Source: Gammaproteobacteria bacterium
Lineage (GTDB): Bacteria; Pseudomonadota; Gammaproteobacteria; Ga0077536
Length of the DNA stretch: 64,000 bases
Assembly: GCA_024234975.1 (NCBI GenBank)
Contig: JACKNH010000006.1
Location: 228,254 to 292,253 of the forward strand
Reading direction: 5' to 3'
The notes below the pieces were generated by a model that ran no database searches, was not told the DNA's origin, and saw only the letters and a list, made by a program, of their open reading frames with translations. Of the stretch, positions 1 through 8,105 are shown piece after piece. Position 1 is the first letter of the stretch. The number at the start of each line of letters is the position of its first letter. Both the position numbers and the translations under genes were made by a program.

Positions 1-2481
1 GTAGCCCGGCGCGGCGTTGCCGTTCACCGGCACTGACCGCAGCAGGTTGTAACGGCTGATCGATTCCGGGCCGACCGTGGTCTCCTGCTTCACCAGCGAA
101 CTGACTGGCAGCATCTCGCCGCTGTCGTTACGCACGTAGAGGTTGTCGATGTCATCCGGCGAATCGCGGAAGCGGTCCGCGGCCTGCATCCGCACCTGGT
201 AGACGCGGCCGTATTTGTTGAAGTCATTCACGTACCAGGAACCGAGCTGCGTCTGCAAGGTGGTGAACAACTCGTTCAACGGCACGCCCAGCACCTTGGC
301 CTTGGTACGGTCGACTTCGAGATTGATCTGCGGCACGTCGGACTGGAACGAGCTGAACACGCCGGCGAGTTCCGGCGCCTGGTTGGCGGCGATGACCAGG
401 CCATTCAGCGCCGCGCTCAAATCGCGCGTGCTGCGGCCGGTACTGTCCTGCAACTGGAAATTGAAACCGCCCACATTGCCCAGCCCGCGCAATGCCGGTA
501 CCGGGAAGGCCACGATATTCGCACCCGGTATGGCCGCCGCGCGTTGCTGAACCTCGCGGACAACTTCAAACACCGGCCGCCGGTCGCGCCACGGTTTCAA
601 CATGCAGAAGGCGACACCGGTGTTGGTGGCGACACTCTGCGAGACCGCGGAGAAGCCGCCCAGCAACAGCACGGTCTGCACATCATCGATATCGCTCAAG
701 ATATCGTCATACAAATCGATCAGGGTCGAGCGCGTGCGCGCCATCGAGGCCGCCGGCGGCAGCTGAACATCAATCGCGAAATAACCCATGTCCTCGCTGG
801 GCAGAAACGACTTCGGCAGTTTCAGATAGCCGAAGCCGACCAGCGCGCACATGATGACGAACAGCCCCAGCACCACGCCGACGCGCCGTACCAGCACCGC
901 GACGGTGCCGCGATAGGCACCGAACACGCGGCTGAACACCTTGTTGAACATGCGCACCGGCCACCAGGCCTCGGGCTCATGGTCGCGTAGAATCACTGCG
1001 CACAGCGCCGGGCTCAGCGTCAGCGCCACCACGCAACTGATCACCATGGTCGTGGCGATGGTGATGGCGAATTGCTTGTACAGCACACCGGTGATGCCGG
1101 GCACGAACGCCACCGGCACGAATACCGCCAGCAATACCAGCGTGGTGGCGATGATCGGGCTCGTCACCTGCTGCATGGAAATGATGGCGGCCTGGTGTGG
1201 ATCATTGCCTTCGGCGATCAAGCGCTCCACGTTCTCGATGACCACAATGGCGTCGTCGACGACCAGGCCGATGGCGAGAATCAACGCAAACAGCGTGACG
1301 GTGTTGATCGACATACCGGCCGCGCTGAGTACGACCATCGCGCCGATCAGCGACACCGGCACCGTGGCCATCGGAATCAGCGTGGCGCGCCAGTTGCCGA
1401 GGAAGAAGTAGACGACCAACAGCACCAGGAACACCGCCAACGCCAGCGTGTACAGCACTTCGGAAACCGCGGTGCGGATGAAGCGGGTGGTATCGAGCGG
1501 AATGCGGTATTCAACACCGGGCGGGAAGTCCTGCGCCATCTCGGCCATCGCATCCGTGACGGCCTGCGAGATTTCCAGCACGTTGGCATCGGACTGGCCG
1601 AAGATCGCAATAGGCACCGTCGGGCGGCCATCGAGCATCGCGAAGCGATCATAGTTGTCACCGCCGATTGCGACTTCGGCGATGTCGGCAAGGCGCACAA
1701 TCGAACCATCGTTCTGCGCGCGGATGATGATGTTTTCAAATTCCTCGGTTTCCGTCAGCCGGCCACGTGTGCGGATGGTGTAGGTGAACTGCGTTTCGTC
1801 GCTGGAAGGCAACTGCCCCACGCGGCCGGGCGCAGCCAGCGTGTTCTGGTCGCGGATGGCGGCATCGACTTCGCGCGGCGCAATACCGAGGCTGGCCATC
1901 TTCTCGGGGTTCAGCCAAACACGCATCGCATAACTTGCGCCGCCGAACACCTGGACGTCGCCGACGCCAGGGATACGCATGATGCGGTCGCGCACGTTGA
2001 TCAGCGCATAGTTGCTGAGGAACAGATCGTCCAGCCGTGGATCACTGGAGAACAACACCGCGAACACCAGGATGTCGGTGGTGTTCTTGCGTACGGTTAC
2101 GCCCTGGCGGCGGACTTCCTCGGGCAATCGCGACAACGCCTGGTTGACGCGGTTCTGCACGTTGACCTGGGCGATGTCGGTATCGGTACCGACTTCAAAC
2201 GATACGGCCAGCGAGTAGCGGCCATTGTTCGCACTGGTCGATGACATGTAGATCATGTTCTCGACGCCGTTCATCTCCGATTCGATGACAGCGCCGACGG
2301 TGCTCTCCATCACCTCGGCATTGGCGCCGGGATAGTTGGCAGAGACCTGTACGACGGGCGGTGTGATCTGCGGGAACTGTTCGATGGGCAGGCCGGCCAG
2401 CGCCAACGCACCGGCGAGCGTGATGACCACGGCGATGACGACCGCGAAGCGCGGACGTTCGATGAAAAAGCGGCTGATCAT
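1..2481 (-). CDS. RND multidrug efflux permease (AcrB/MexB type), C-terminus cut by window edge
   Basis: Inner-membrane proton-driven pump of a tripartite efflux complex. The frame is open from the ATG at 2481 to base 1, giving 827 residues of the roughly 1050 usual for the HAE1 family. The N-terminus (MISRFFIERPRFA) is the family signature: a short cytoplasmic tail followed by TM1. The porter-domain stretch with FPQITPPVVQVSANYPGA and the TM4 segment with LAIGLVVDDAIVVIENVER are also present; the paired Asp in VVDDAI are the proton-relay residues. The gene lies 16 bases downstream of the stop of the adaptor gene, so the two form an operon in the usual order adaptor-pump. Any outer-membrane TolC-like partner would lie left of the window. 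Substrate cannot be told from sequence. Confidence 0.95.
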   Translation of the reverse strand, partial: MISRFFIERPRFAVVIAVVITLAGALALAGLPIEQFPQITPPVVQVSANYPGANAEVMESTVGAVIESEMNGVENMIYMSSTSANNGRYSLAVSFEVGTDTDIAQVNVQNRVNQALSRLPEEVRRQGVTVRKNTTDILVFAVLFSSDPRLDDLFLSNYALINVRDRIMRIPGVGDVQVFGGASYAMRVWLNPEKMASLGIAPREVDAAIRDQNTLAAPGRVGQLPSSDETQFTYTIRTRGRLTETEEFENIIIRAQNDGSIVRLADIAEVAIGGDNYDRFAMLDGRPTVPIAIFGQSDANVLEISQAVTDAMAEMAQDFPPGVEYRIPLDTTRFIRTAVSEVLYTLALAVFLVLLVVYFFLGNWRATLIPMATVPVSLIGAMVVLSAAGMSINTVTLFALILAIGLVVDDAIVVIENVERLIAEGNDPHQAAIISMQQVTSPIIATTLVLLAVFVPVAFVPGITGVLYKQFAITIATTMVISCVVALTLSPALCAVILRDHEPEAWWPVRMFNKVFSRVFGAYRGTVAVLVRRVGVVLGLFVIMCALVGFGYLKLPKSFLPSEDMGYFAIDVQLPPAASMARTRSTLIDLYDDILSDIDDVQTVLLLGGFSAVSQSVATNTGVAFCMLKPWRDRRPVFEVVREVQQRAAAIPGANIVAFPVPALRGLGNVGGFNFQLQDSTGRSTRDLSAALNGLVIAANQAPELAGVFSSFQSDVPQINLEVDRTKAKVLGVPLNELFTTLQTQLGSWYVNDFNKYGRVYQVRMQAADRFRDSPDDIDNLYVRNDSGEMLPVSSLVKQETTVGPESISRYNLLRSVPVNGNAAPGY

Positions 2482-2497
2482 GAGCGCGTCCGAATGA

Positions 2498-3646
2498 TCA
2501 GGCGGCGGCCGGCGCGACCGGCTCGGCCACGACTGCATCCACCTTGGCGCCGGGCCGGACCTTCTGCACGCCTTCGTAAATCACCCGTTCGCCTTCGGCG
2601 AGACCTTCGCGCACCACCCACAACACGCCGACGCGGCTGCCGAGCGTGACGCGACGGACGCTGACGGTGTCATCAGCGCCGACCACAAGCACGAAACGTC
2701 CCTGGATGTCCTCCTGCACGGCGGACTGTGGAATCACCAATTGCATGGTCGGCGCGCCGACCTGTACCGAGACGACAGCATATTGCCCCGGCACCAGTTC
2801 CTCCTGCGGATTGGGGAACTCGGCGCGGATGGTCTGCGTGCCGGTGCCGGAATCCATGCGGTTATCGAGAAAATCGATGCGACCCTTGTGCGGGTAGGTA
2901 CTGCCATCGGGCAGCTGCAGCGTGGCGACGAAATCCGCTGAGGTGTCGCCAATCTCGTAGTTGCTGGCAGTGATGATGCGGCGGGCCTGCAACGCGACTT
3001 CCTCGTTGACCGACCAGTTCACATGAATCGGATCGAGTTGCACCAGCGTGGTCAGCGGTCCGCTCTGCGGGCTGACGAGATCGCCGATGCTGTAATCGGA
3101 ACGGCCCACGCGGCCGGCGAAGGGCGCGCGGATTTCCGTATAGCTGAGATTGAGCCGGGCGACATTCAGATCCGCCTTGCTGGCATCGACGTCGGCGGCC
3201 GCCTGGTCACGCACGGCTTGCGCGCCATCCAGTTCGGACTGGCTGATCGCGTTGCGCTGACGCACGCCGCGCGCACGTTCCAGATCGAGATTGGCTTTGC
3301 GCAGCGTCGCTTCCGCCCGTTGCAATTCGGCTTCCACCTTGCGGACTTCCGCCTGGTAGGCATCGGGTTCAATCACATACAGCAAATCATCCTTCTGCAC
3401 GGTGCCGCCTTCGGTGAACGCACGCTGTTGGATGTAGCCGGTAATGCGTGCGCGGATTTCCACATCCTCCACCGCGGTGATCTGGCCGACACGCTGACGG
3501 GTGTCATTAACGGATTGTGTACGTGCTACCGCAACCGTCACCGATGGTGGTGGCGGCGGTGCGGAGGGCACTGGTGCGGGTGAACACCCGGCGAACAGCA
3601 GAAGGGTTGCCAGCAGGCTCAGCGGCAGGGTCGGACGAATGGACAA
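2498..3646 (-). CDS. RND efflux periplasmic adaptor lipoprotein (AcrA/MexA type)
   Basis: Membrane fusion protein linking the RND pump to an outer-membrane channel. The frame can be extended to 3697, but I prefer the TTG at 3646 (382 residues): it follows an AAGGTG ribosome-binding site by six bases and puts the signal peptide at the N-terminus. The lipobox LFAGC indicates lipid anchoring. Next come the barrel-sandwich half (VEIRARITGYIQQ), a coiled-coil hairpin with repeated Leu/Ala/Glu/Arg heptads (VEAELQRAEATLRKANLDLE), the second lipoyl half (IRAPFAGRVGRSD) and the beta-barrel and membrane-proximal domains. It ends 16 bases before the pump gene. A GTG at 3661 is an alternative start. Confidence 0.93.
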   Translation of the reverse strand: MSIRPTLPLSLLATLLLFAGCSPAPVPSAPPPPPSVTVAVARTQSVNDTRQRVGQITAVEDVEIRARITGYIQQRAFTEGGTVQKDDLLYVIEPDAYQAEVRKVEAELQRAEATLRKANLDLERARGVRQRNAISQSELDGAQAVRDQAAADVDASKADLNVARLNLSYTEIRAPFAGRVGRSDYSIGDLVSPQSGPLTTLVQLDPIHVNWSVNEEVALQARRIITASNYEIGDTSADFVATLQLPDGSTYPHKGRIDFLDNRMDSGTGTQTIRAEFPNPQEELVPGQYAVVSVQVGAPTMQLVIPQSAVQEDIQGRFVLVVGADDTVSVRRVTLGSRVGVLWVVREGLAEGERVIYEGVQKVRPGAKVDAVVAEPVAPAAA

Positions 3647-3808
3647 TCTGGTCACCTTTGAAATCTGGTCAGGGCACTTCGGGTCGGGCCCGGCCACCTG
3701 CCGGTGACCATGGAGCGCATTTTAAAGCCGGGCTCCCTGCCGCGGGCGGATGGATTTGGTTGCTACGCCAAGTATCCGCGAGACCTACGCTGCAATGCAA
3801 TATTTCTG

Positions 3809-4624
3809 TCAGGCCGTTGGTGCCTGTTTCGCGGCGAGCAGCACCTCGGGGTCGTCCGGCAGTTCCATGTAGCTGCCACTCAATGCGTCGTAGCGGCCTG
3901 AGGCCAGGGCCACGCAGCGCTCGCCGCAACGTCGCAAATCGTCATCGCTGCCGGCGGATTCGGCCAGCGCATTCAGCCTGCCGACCATACCCGGCAGCCA
4001 GCGCTGCGCATCCGGCGATTTCGCCGTGGAGGCCGCCAGCTCGGTGTAGGCGAACCCCGGGTCGATGGCAAATATGGCAAGGCCGTTGTCCACATTCTCC
4101 GCCGCCACCATGCGGGCGATACGGTTCTGGCCGGTCTTGGCCACGCAATAGGCCGAAAGGTTCGGCGCGTCGACGCGCGATGCCTTGGCCGAGACCAGCA
4201 CAATCCGGCCCAGGCCCCGCTGTTGCATTCCGGGCAACAGTGCGGTCAGGAACAGCATCGGCGCGCGCACATGGACGGCCTGCGTATGCCACCAGCGGTC
4301 GGGATCAATCACGCCAATCGGCCCGAACGGATCGGGTACGCCGGCGTTATTGATGAATATCGATATCCCACCCAGGGCCTGTTCAGTGGCGGCGACGATG
4401 CGTTCCACGTCGGCTCGCTCGGTAACATCGCCGGTCACCGCGAATGCCTTGCCGCCGGCCGCTTCGATAAGGCTCACCGTCTGCCGGAGCTCGTCGGCGC
4501 TGCGCGAGGTCACCGCCACCGCGGCCCCGGCGGCCGCCAGATGGCAGGCAATCGCCCGGCCAAAACCGCGTCCGCCGCCGGTGACAAGTGCGACATGGTG
4601 CGACAGGTCGAAGTTCATCGTCAT
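3809..4624 (-). CDS. SDR-family oxidoreductase
   Basis: Short-chain dehydrogenase of 271 residues, NAD(P)-dependent, cytoplasmic. It has the Rossmann cofactor motif TGGGRGFG near the N-terminus, the NNAG motif, and the catalytic Ser...Tyr-x-x-x-Lys (YCVAK). The start at 4624 lies four bases after the stop of the upstream SnoaL-like gene; an ATG at 4618 is equally possible. The two genes share the promoter near 5400 and probably act on the same unknown substrate. The C-terminal 60 residues are longer than in the shortest classical SDRs, and I cannot assign a substrate. Confidence 0.88.
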   Translation of the reverse strand: MTMNFDLSHHVALVTGGGRGFGRAIACHLAAAGAAVAVTSRSADELRQTVSLIEAAGGKAFAVTGDVTERADVERIVAATEQALGGISIFINNAGVPDPFGPIGVIDPDRWWHTQAVHVRAPMLFLTALLPGMQQRGLGRIVLVSAKASRVDAPNLSAYCVAKTGQNRIARMVAAENVDNGLAIFAIDPGFAYTELAASTAKSPDAQRWLPGMVGRLNALAESAGSDDDLRRCGERCVALASGRYDALSGSYMELPDDPEVLLAAKQAPTA

Positions 4625-4628
4625 GGGA

Positions 4629-5318
4629 TCATTTTTCCATTTCGACCGGTTCACCGGTCACCGGGTGCGGATAGTGGAAGGGCAGGATATCGGTCTGCGG
4701 CCACAGCACCAGCGGCGCGTCGGCGAGTTCGTCGGGGCCGTAGGGATCTTCAGGGAAGGTCTTGCTGAGATTGTTGATCGCGTCCGGTTTGGTGTACGCC
4801 CAGCCGTGCTCGTAGTAGCCGACGTAGCACATCTTCGGCACGATGATTTGAATCTGCCACGCGCCGTCGCGCTTCACATAGGTGTTCTCGTACAGGCCAC
4901 CTTCCCACCATTGATGGGCCGTGCCCGTCGTGTAATGCGTCCCGGCCTGCATCAGGTAGCGGAACCTGCCGCGTGCGGTCAGGCCATCCGGCGCCACGTC
5001 GACGATGTCCTGCAATTGCGGATGATCCATCAACAATCCGGGCTTCGGGCCATCGGTGCCGCCGGCGAAGCGGTTGCGCAGGCGGCCGCAATACAGTCTT
5101 CCTGCGCCTTCCTTGCCGCGGAAGACACCGCCGAGAAAATGGATTTCGCAATCGTCAGCCATCAGGTCGATGATCGGGTCATACAGACACTTGTCCATGT
5201 AATAGCCGTACTTGAACTGTAGATGCCGCACCGCAAAAGTATCTTCGAGCAGACCGACCTGCCGCGTCAGCGCGGCGACCTGTTGCTCGAGCGCGGCAAT
5301 GCGCGCGTCATCATTCAT
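4629..5318 (-). CDS. SnoaL-like (NTF2 fold) protein
   Basis: A 229-residue protein with an N-terminal heptad region (IAALEQQVAALTRQVGLLED) followed by a SnoaL-like alpha/beta cone of the type found in polyketide cyclases, ketosteroid isomerases and ring-hydroxylating dioxygenase small subunits. The start at 5318 is set by a strong AAGGAG site seven bases upstream; the frame runs to 5390 but that part is non-coding in character. It ends with the segment FHYPHPVTGEPV, which matches the end of the lipoprotein gene at 13392-14105 (PYHYPNPVTGR), so the two are distant paralogues. It precedes an SDR by four bases. No catalytic residue can be assigned with confidence. Confidence 0.8.
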   Translation of the reverse strand: MNDDARIAALEQQVAALTRQVGLLEDTFAVRHLQFKYGYYMDKCLYDPIIDLMADDCEIHFLGGVFRGKEGAGRLYCGRLRNRFAGGTDGPKPGLLMDHPQLQDIVDVAPDGLTARGRFRYLMQAGTHYTTGTAHQWWEGGLYENTYVKRDGAWQIQIIVPKMCYVGYYEHGWAYTKPDAINNLSKTFPEDPYGPDELADAPLVLWPQTDILPFHYPHPVTGEPVEMEK

Positions 5319-5388
5319 GCTTGTCTCCTTGCGGAATTCACGGCCCGAAGCCGTGGTGCAGGTTTGCCGAGGGCCGATGGAAGCAGGC

Positions 5389-5416
5389 ATTATAAGCCCC
5401 GACCGCAGTGCTTGAA
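5389..5416 (-). promoter_or_regulatory. Predicted sigma-70 promoter for the SnoaL/SDR pair
   Basis: Read on the minus strand, TTCAAG (5416-5411), a 16-base spacer and a perfect TATAAT (5394-5389). Transcription would start near 5382, giving an untranslated leader of about 64 bases before the ATG at 5318. The -35 is weak. Confidence 0.5.
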
Positions 5417-5470
5417 CTGCGTCGCGTGGCCGTTGTCGATGTCAACAAACATCCGGATGGGGAAGCGTGC

Positions 5471-6211
5471 ATGATGAACAGGTTGTCGTCGTTGAAACAG
5501 GTGGCCGGCGCAGTGGTCATGGGGATGGTGGCCGCATTGGGTATCAACGGGCCGGCAGCCGCGGCCGATGCCAAGCCGGATTTCACCGGGCTGTGGTTTC
5601 CCGCCGGCGCGACGCAGACGCCGAAGCAGCTGCCGTTCACTGATTACGCGCAGAAGAAGTACGACGATTACGTCGCACAATTCGAAATCGATGACGATGC
5701 AGGTTACTACTGCATCTCGCCCGGCATGCCGCGCTCAATCTGGGGCGCGCCGTTCACGGTCGAAATCTTTCATCGCCCGCAGGACGTGACGATCATCTGG
5801 GAAGGCTATAACCAGTACCGCAAGATTTATGTCGATGGCTATCCGCGGCCGGAGCCGTTGATCGCTACGCAGATGGGTTTCTCCGTCGCCCACTGGGAGG
5901 GCGATGTACTCGTCGTCGAGACCGATAACCTGCGCGAATATCCCTACATGATCCGCACGCCCACCAGCGAAGGCGCGCGCATCACCGAACGCATGCATAT
6001 CGAGACGCGTGACTATCGCGGTACGCCGACAAAATTTCTGGTGGACGAACTCACGCTGGTCGATCCCAAGATCTATCGCGAGCCGGTGAAAATCACCGCG
6101 TCGCTGCGTTACTCTCCCGAGACACCGATCCTCGAATATACGTGCACTGATTTGCTGTGGGAGCAGTATCTGGAACGACGTGGGTTGCCCACGCCCACAT
6201 TGTCCGACTGA
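5471..6211 (+). CDS. Secreted protein of unknown function
   Basis: A 246-residue protein beginning MMNRLSS with a cleavable signal peptide (hydrophobic run ending in GPAAAADA), so probably periplasmic. I do not recognise a named family. The mature part contains TGLWFPAGATQTPKQLPFT near the start, then ISPGMPRSIWG, IIWEGYNQYRKIYVDG and the conserved-looking core HWEGDVLVVETDN. Proteins with this WEGD-LVVET core are frequent beside degradation genes in Sphingomonads and Acidobacteria (from memory). It is divergent from the SnoaL/SDR pair and shares a 150-base intergenic region with it. The upstream in-frame ATG at 5408 lacks a ribosome-binding site and would bury the signal peptide. Confidence 0.7.
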   Translation: MMNRLSSLKQVAGAVVMGMVAALGINGPAAAADAKPDFTGLWFPAGATQTPKQLPFTDYAQKKYDDYVAQFEIDDDAGYYCISPGMPRSIWGAPFTVEIFHRPQDVTIIWEGYNQYRKIYVDGYPRPEPLIATQMGFSVAHWEGDVLVVETDNLREYPYMIRTPTSEGARITERMHIETRDYRGTPTKFLVDELTLVDPKIYREPVKITASLRYSPETPILEYTCTDLLWEQYLERRGLPTPTLSD

Positions 6212-6274
6212 ACATTCCTGTCTGCTGAGATCAACGTCGCCCGGCCGCGCTGCGCGGTCGGGCAGCGTATCGCA

Positions 6275-6298
6275 TACAATCCGGGGGTGATTCCCCCG
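6275..6298 (+). promoter_or_regulatory. -10-like box and leader hairpin upstream of the ClC gene
   Basis: TACAAT at 6275-6280 is followed directly by a perfect 6-bp hairpin, CGGGGG (6282-6287) and CCCCCG (6293-6298) with loop TGATT. It ends 14 bases before the ATG at 6313. No convincing -35 is visible. A hairpin this close to the start could influence translation initiation. Confidence 0.3.
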
Positions 6299-6312
6299 AT
6301 GCCGTTGATTCG

Positions 6313-8067
6313 ATGAAAACGAACAGCAACCCGGGCGGGTGGCCGGCCCGCCTGCTGGAACGTCTGCGTCTGCTGCTCGCGCGTCCCGATGCGCTGGTGC
6401 CGCTTGCGCTGCTGGGGCTGCTCAGCGGGCTGTGCGCCGGCGGCGTCATCATCGGTTTCCGTTATCTGGTCGAGTCCTCGCAAACGCGTTTGCTACCGGG
6501 CGGCTTCGGTGAGAACTACGAAGCGCTGCAGTTCAGCCTGCGCGCGGCGTTGCCGATTGGCGCCGGCATCGGGCTGGCGATCATGTTCCGCCTGGTGGCC
6601 CGCAGTGACACCATGCTCGGCGTCGCCGGTGTGATGAACCGCATGGCTTATCACCAGGGGCGGATCACGGTGCGCGGATTCGCATTGCAGTTTGTCGGCG
6701 CCGCGCTGGCTATCATCGGTGGCCATTCCGTTGGCCGCGAAGGGCCGAATGTCTATCTGGGCTCCGCCGCCGGCAGCCTGCTTGGTCAGTATCTGGGCGC
6801 ACCCAACAATGCAATCCGCACACTGGCGGCCTGTGGAACGGCTGCTGGAATTGCCGCATCGTTCAACACGCCGTTGGCCGGGGTCATCTTCGCGTTGGAA
6901 GTCGTGATGATGGAGTACACGGTGGCGAGCTTCGTGCCGGTCATTCTCGCCGCGGTGGGGGCAACCACGTTGTCCAATCTGGTGTTCGGCACCGCACCCG
7001 CGTTTGCCATGCCCGCGCTGCAGATTCATTCGATGGCGGAACTTGGCCTGGTGATAGGTCTGGCTGTTGGTTGCGGCGCTATCGCCGCCATCTTCAACCG
7101 TGCGATACAGGCGGTGGCGGTGTTGACCAAGCGACTGGCCATCTGGTGGCGCATGCCAATCGCCGGCTGCATTGCCGGCATCATCGGTGTGTTCGTACCG
7201 CAGGTGATGGGCATCGGGTATGACACCGTCAGCCTCGCGCTGGTTGGCGACCTGGCGTTGACGTTGACGGCCGTACTGGTGGTGGCCAAGTTGCTCGCCA
7301 CCGCGGTTGCAGTGGGCTGCGGCGTACCCGGCGGCATGATTGGTCCGGCGCTGTTCATCGGCGCGATGGCGGGCGCGACGGTATCGGGTGCGTTGGCCGC
7401 AGGCAATATCGGTACGGCGACCGATGCCGGGTTCTACGCACTGCTAGGCATGGGCGCGATGATGTCCGCCAGCCTGCACGCGCCACTGGCGGCGCTGACC
7501 GCGATGCTGGAATTGACTGACAACCCGGCGGTCATCCTGCCGGGCATGCTGGCCGTGGTGGTCTCCCGGCTCGCGGCATCGGAACTGTTCGGCGGCCAGT
7601 CACTGTTCATCAGCACGCTCAAGGCTGCGGGCATGGATTACGATGCCAGCCCGGTGTTGCAGGCTTTGCGGCGGATCGGCGTCGCCGGCGTCATGAACAC
7701 GCAGTTCGTCCGGGTTGATCGAAAGCTGACCGGTGAACAGGCGCACGCTGCGCTGGTGGGTGAACCTGCCTGGCTGCTGGTCGACGAGAACGATGCACCG
7801 GCGTTCATGTTGCGCGCGGTCGATCTGGCGCGCCAATTGGAAACGGAGCCCCCTGCCGCGGACGCCAGTGTCGATCTGAAGGAGATTCCGGCGCGGCGCT
7901 ACGCCGTGGCGCCCGTGCATCTGGATGAAACGCTGCAACAGGCGATCGCCCGCATCGAGCGTGGCGAAGGGGAGGCGTTGTACGTGCAACGCATTGCCGT
8001 GCCCGGCATCAATCGCATCTATGGCGTGTTGACGCGCGAGGCCATTGAAGGCGCTTACCGCAAGTGA
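6313..8067 (+). CDS. ClC-family chloride channel/transporter with C-terminal cytoplasmic domain
   Basis: A 584-residue membrane protein of the ClC family. Residues about 30-440 form the transmembrane core. The gating-glutamate motif GREGP is at 141-145 (E143), and GGMIGPALFIGA (340-351) is the conserved GxFxP-like chloride-binding turn. Residues about 445-584 form a soluble C-terminal region, probably a CBS pair. Two departures matter. The segment aligned with the Escherichia coli ClcA proton glutamate (FIIEEM) reads FALEVV, so the Glu203 position is Val197. The canonical GSGIP motif around the central serine is replaced by RSDTML (97-102). Both make strict 2Cl-/H+ antiport less likely than channel-like or altered coupling. 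Annotated from family knowledge and visible residues. Confidence 0.92.
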   Translation: MKTNSNPGGWPARLLERLRLLLARPDALVPLALLGLLSGLCAGGVIIGFRYLVESSQTRLLPGGFGENYEALQFSLRAALPIGAGIGLAIMFRLVARSDTMLGVAGVMNRMAYHQGRITVRGFALQFVGAALAIIGGHSVGREGPNVYLGSAAGSLLGQYLGAPNNAIRTLAACGTAAGIAASFNTPLAGVIFALEVVMMEYTVASFVPVILAAVGATTLSNLVFGTAPAFAMPALQIHSMAELGLVIGLAVGCGAIAAIFNRAIQAVAVLTKRLAIWWRMPIAGCIAGIIGVFVPQVMGIGYDTVSLALVGDLALTLTAVLVVAKLLATAVAVGCGVPGGMIGPALFIGAMAGATVSGALAAGNIGTATDAGFYALLGMGAMMSASLHAPLAALTAMLELTDNPAVILPGMLAVVVSRLAASELFGGQSLFISTLKAAGMDYDASPVLQALRRIGVAGVMNTQFVRVDRKLTGEQAHAALVGEPAWLLVDENDAPAFMLRAVDLARQLETEPPAADASVDLKEIPARRYAVAPVHLDETLQQAIARIERGEGEALYVQRIAVPGINRIYGVLTREAIEGAYRK

Positions 8068-8068
8068 A

Positions 8069-8098
8069 GTGATGCTGCGCGACGGCGCAGGAAATCAC
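8069..8098. terminator. Hairpin between convergent genes
   Basis: Two-part inverted repeat in the 38-base gap between the convergent ClC and HDOD genes: outer GTGAT/ATCAC and inner TGCGC/GCGCA with loop GACG. No T tract on either strand. Position suggests a bidirectional terminator. Confidence 0.4.
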
Positions 8099-8105
8099 CA
8101 CGCCA

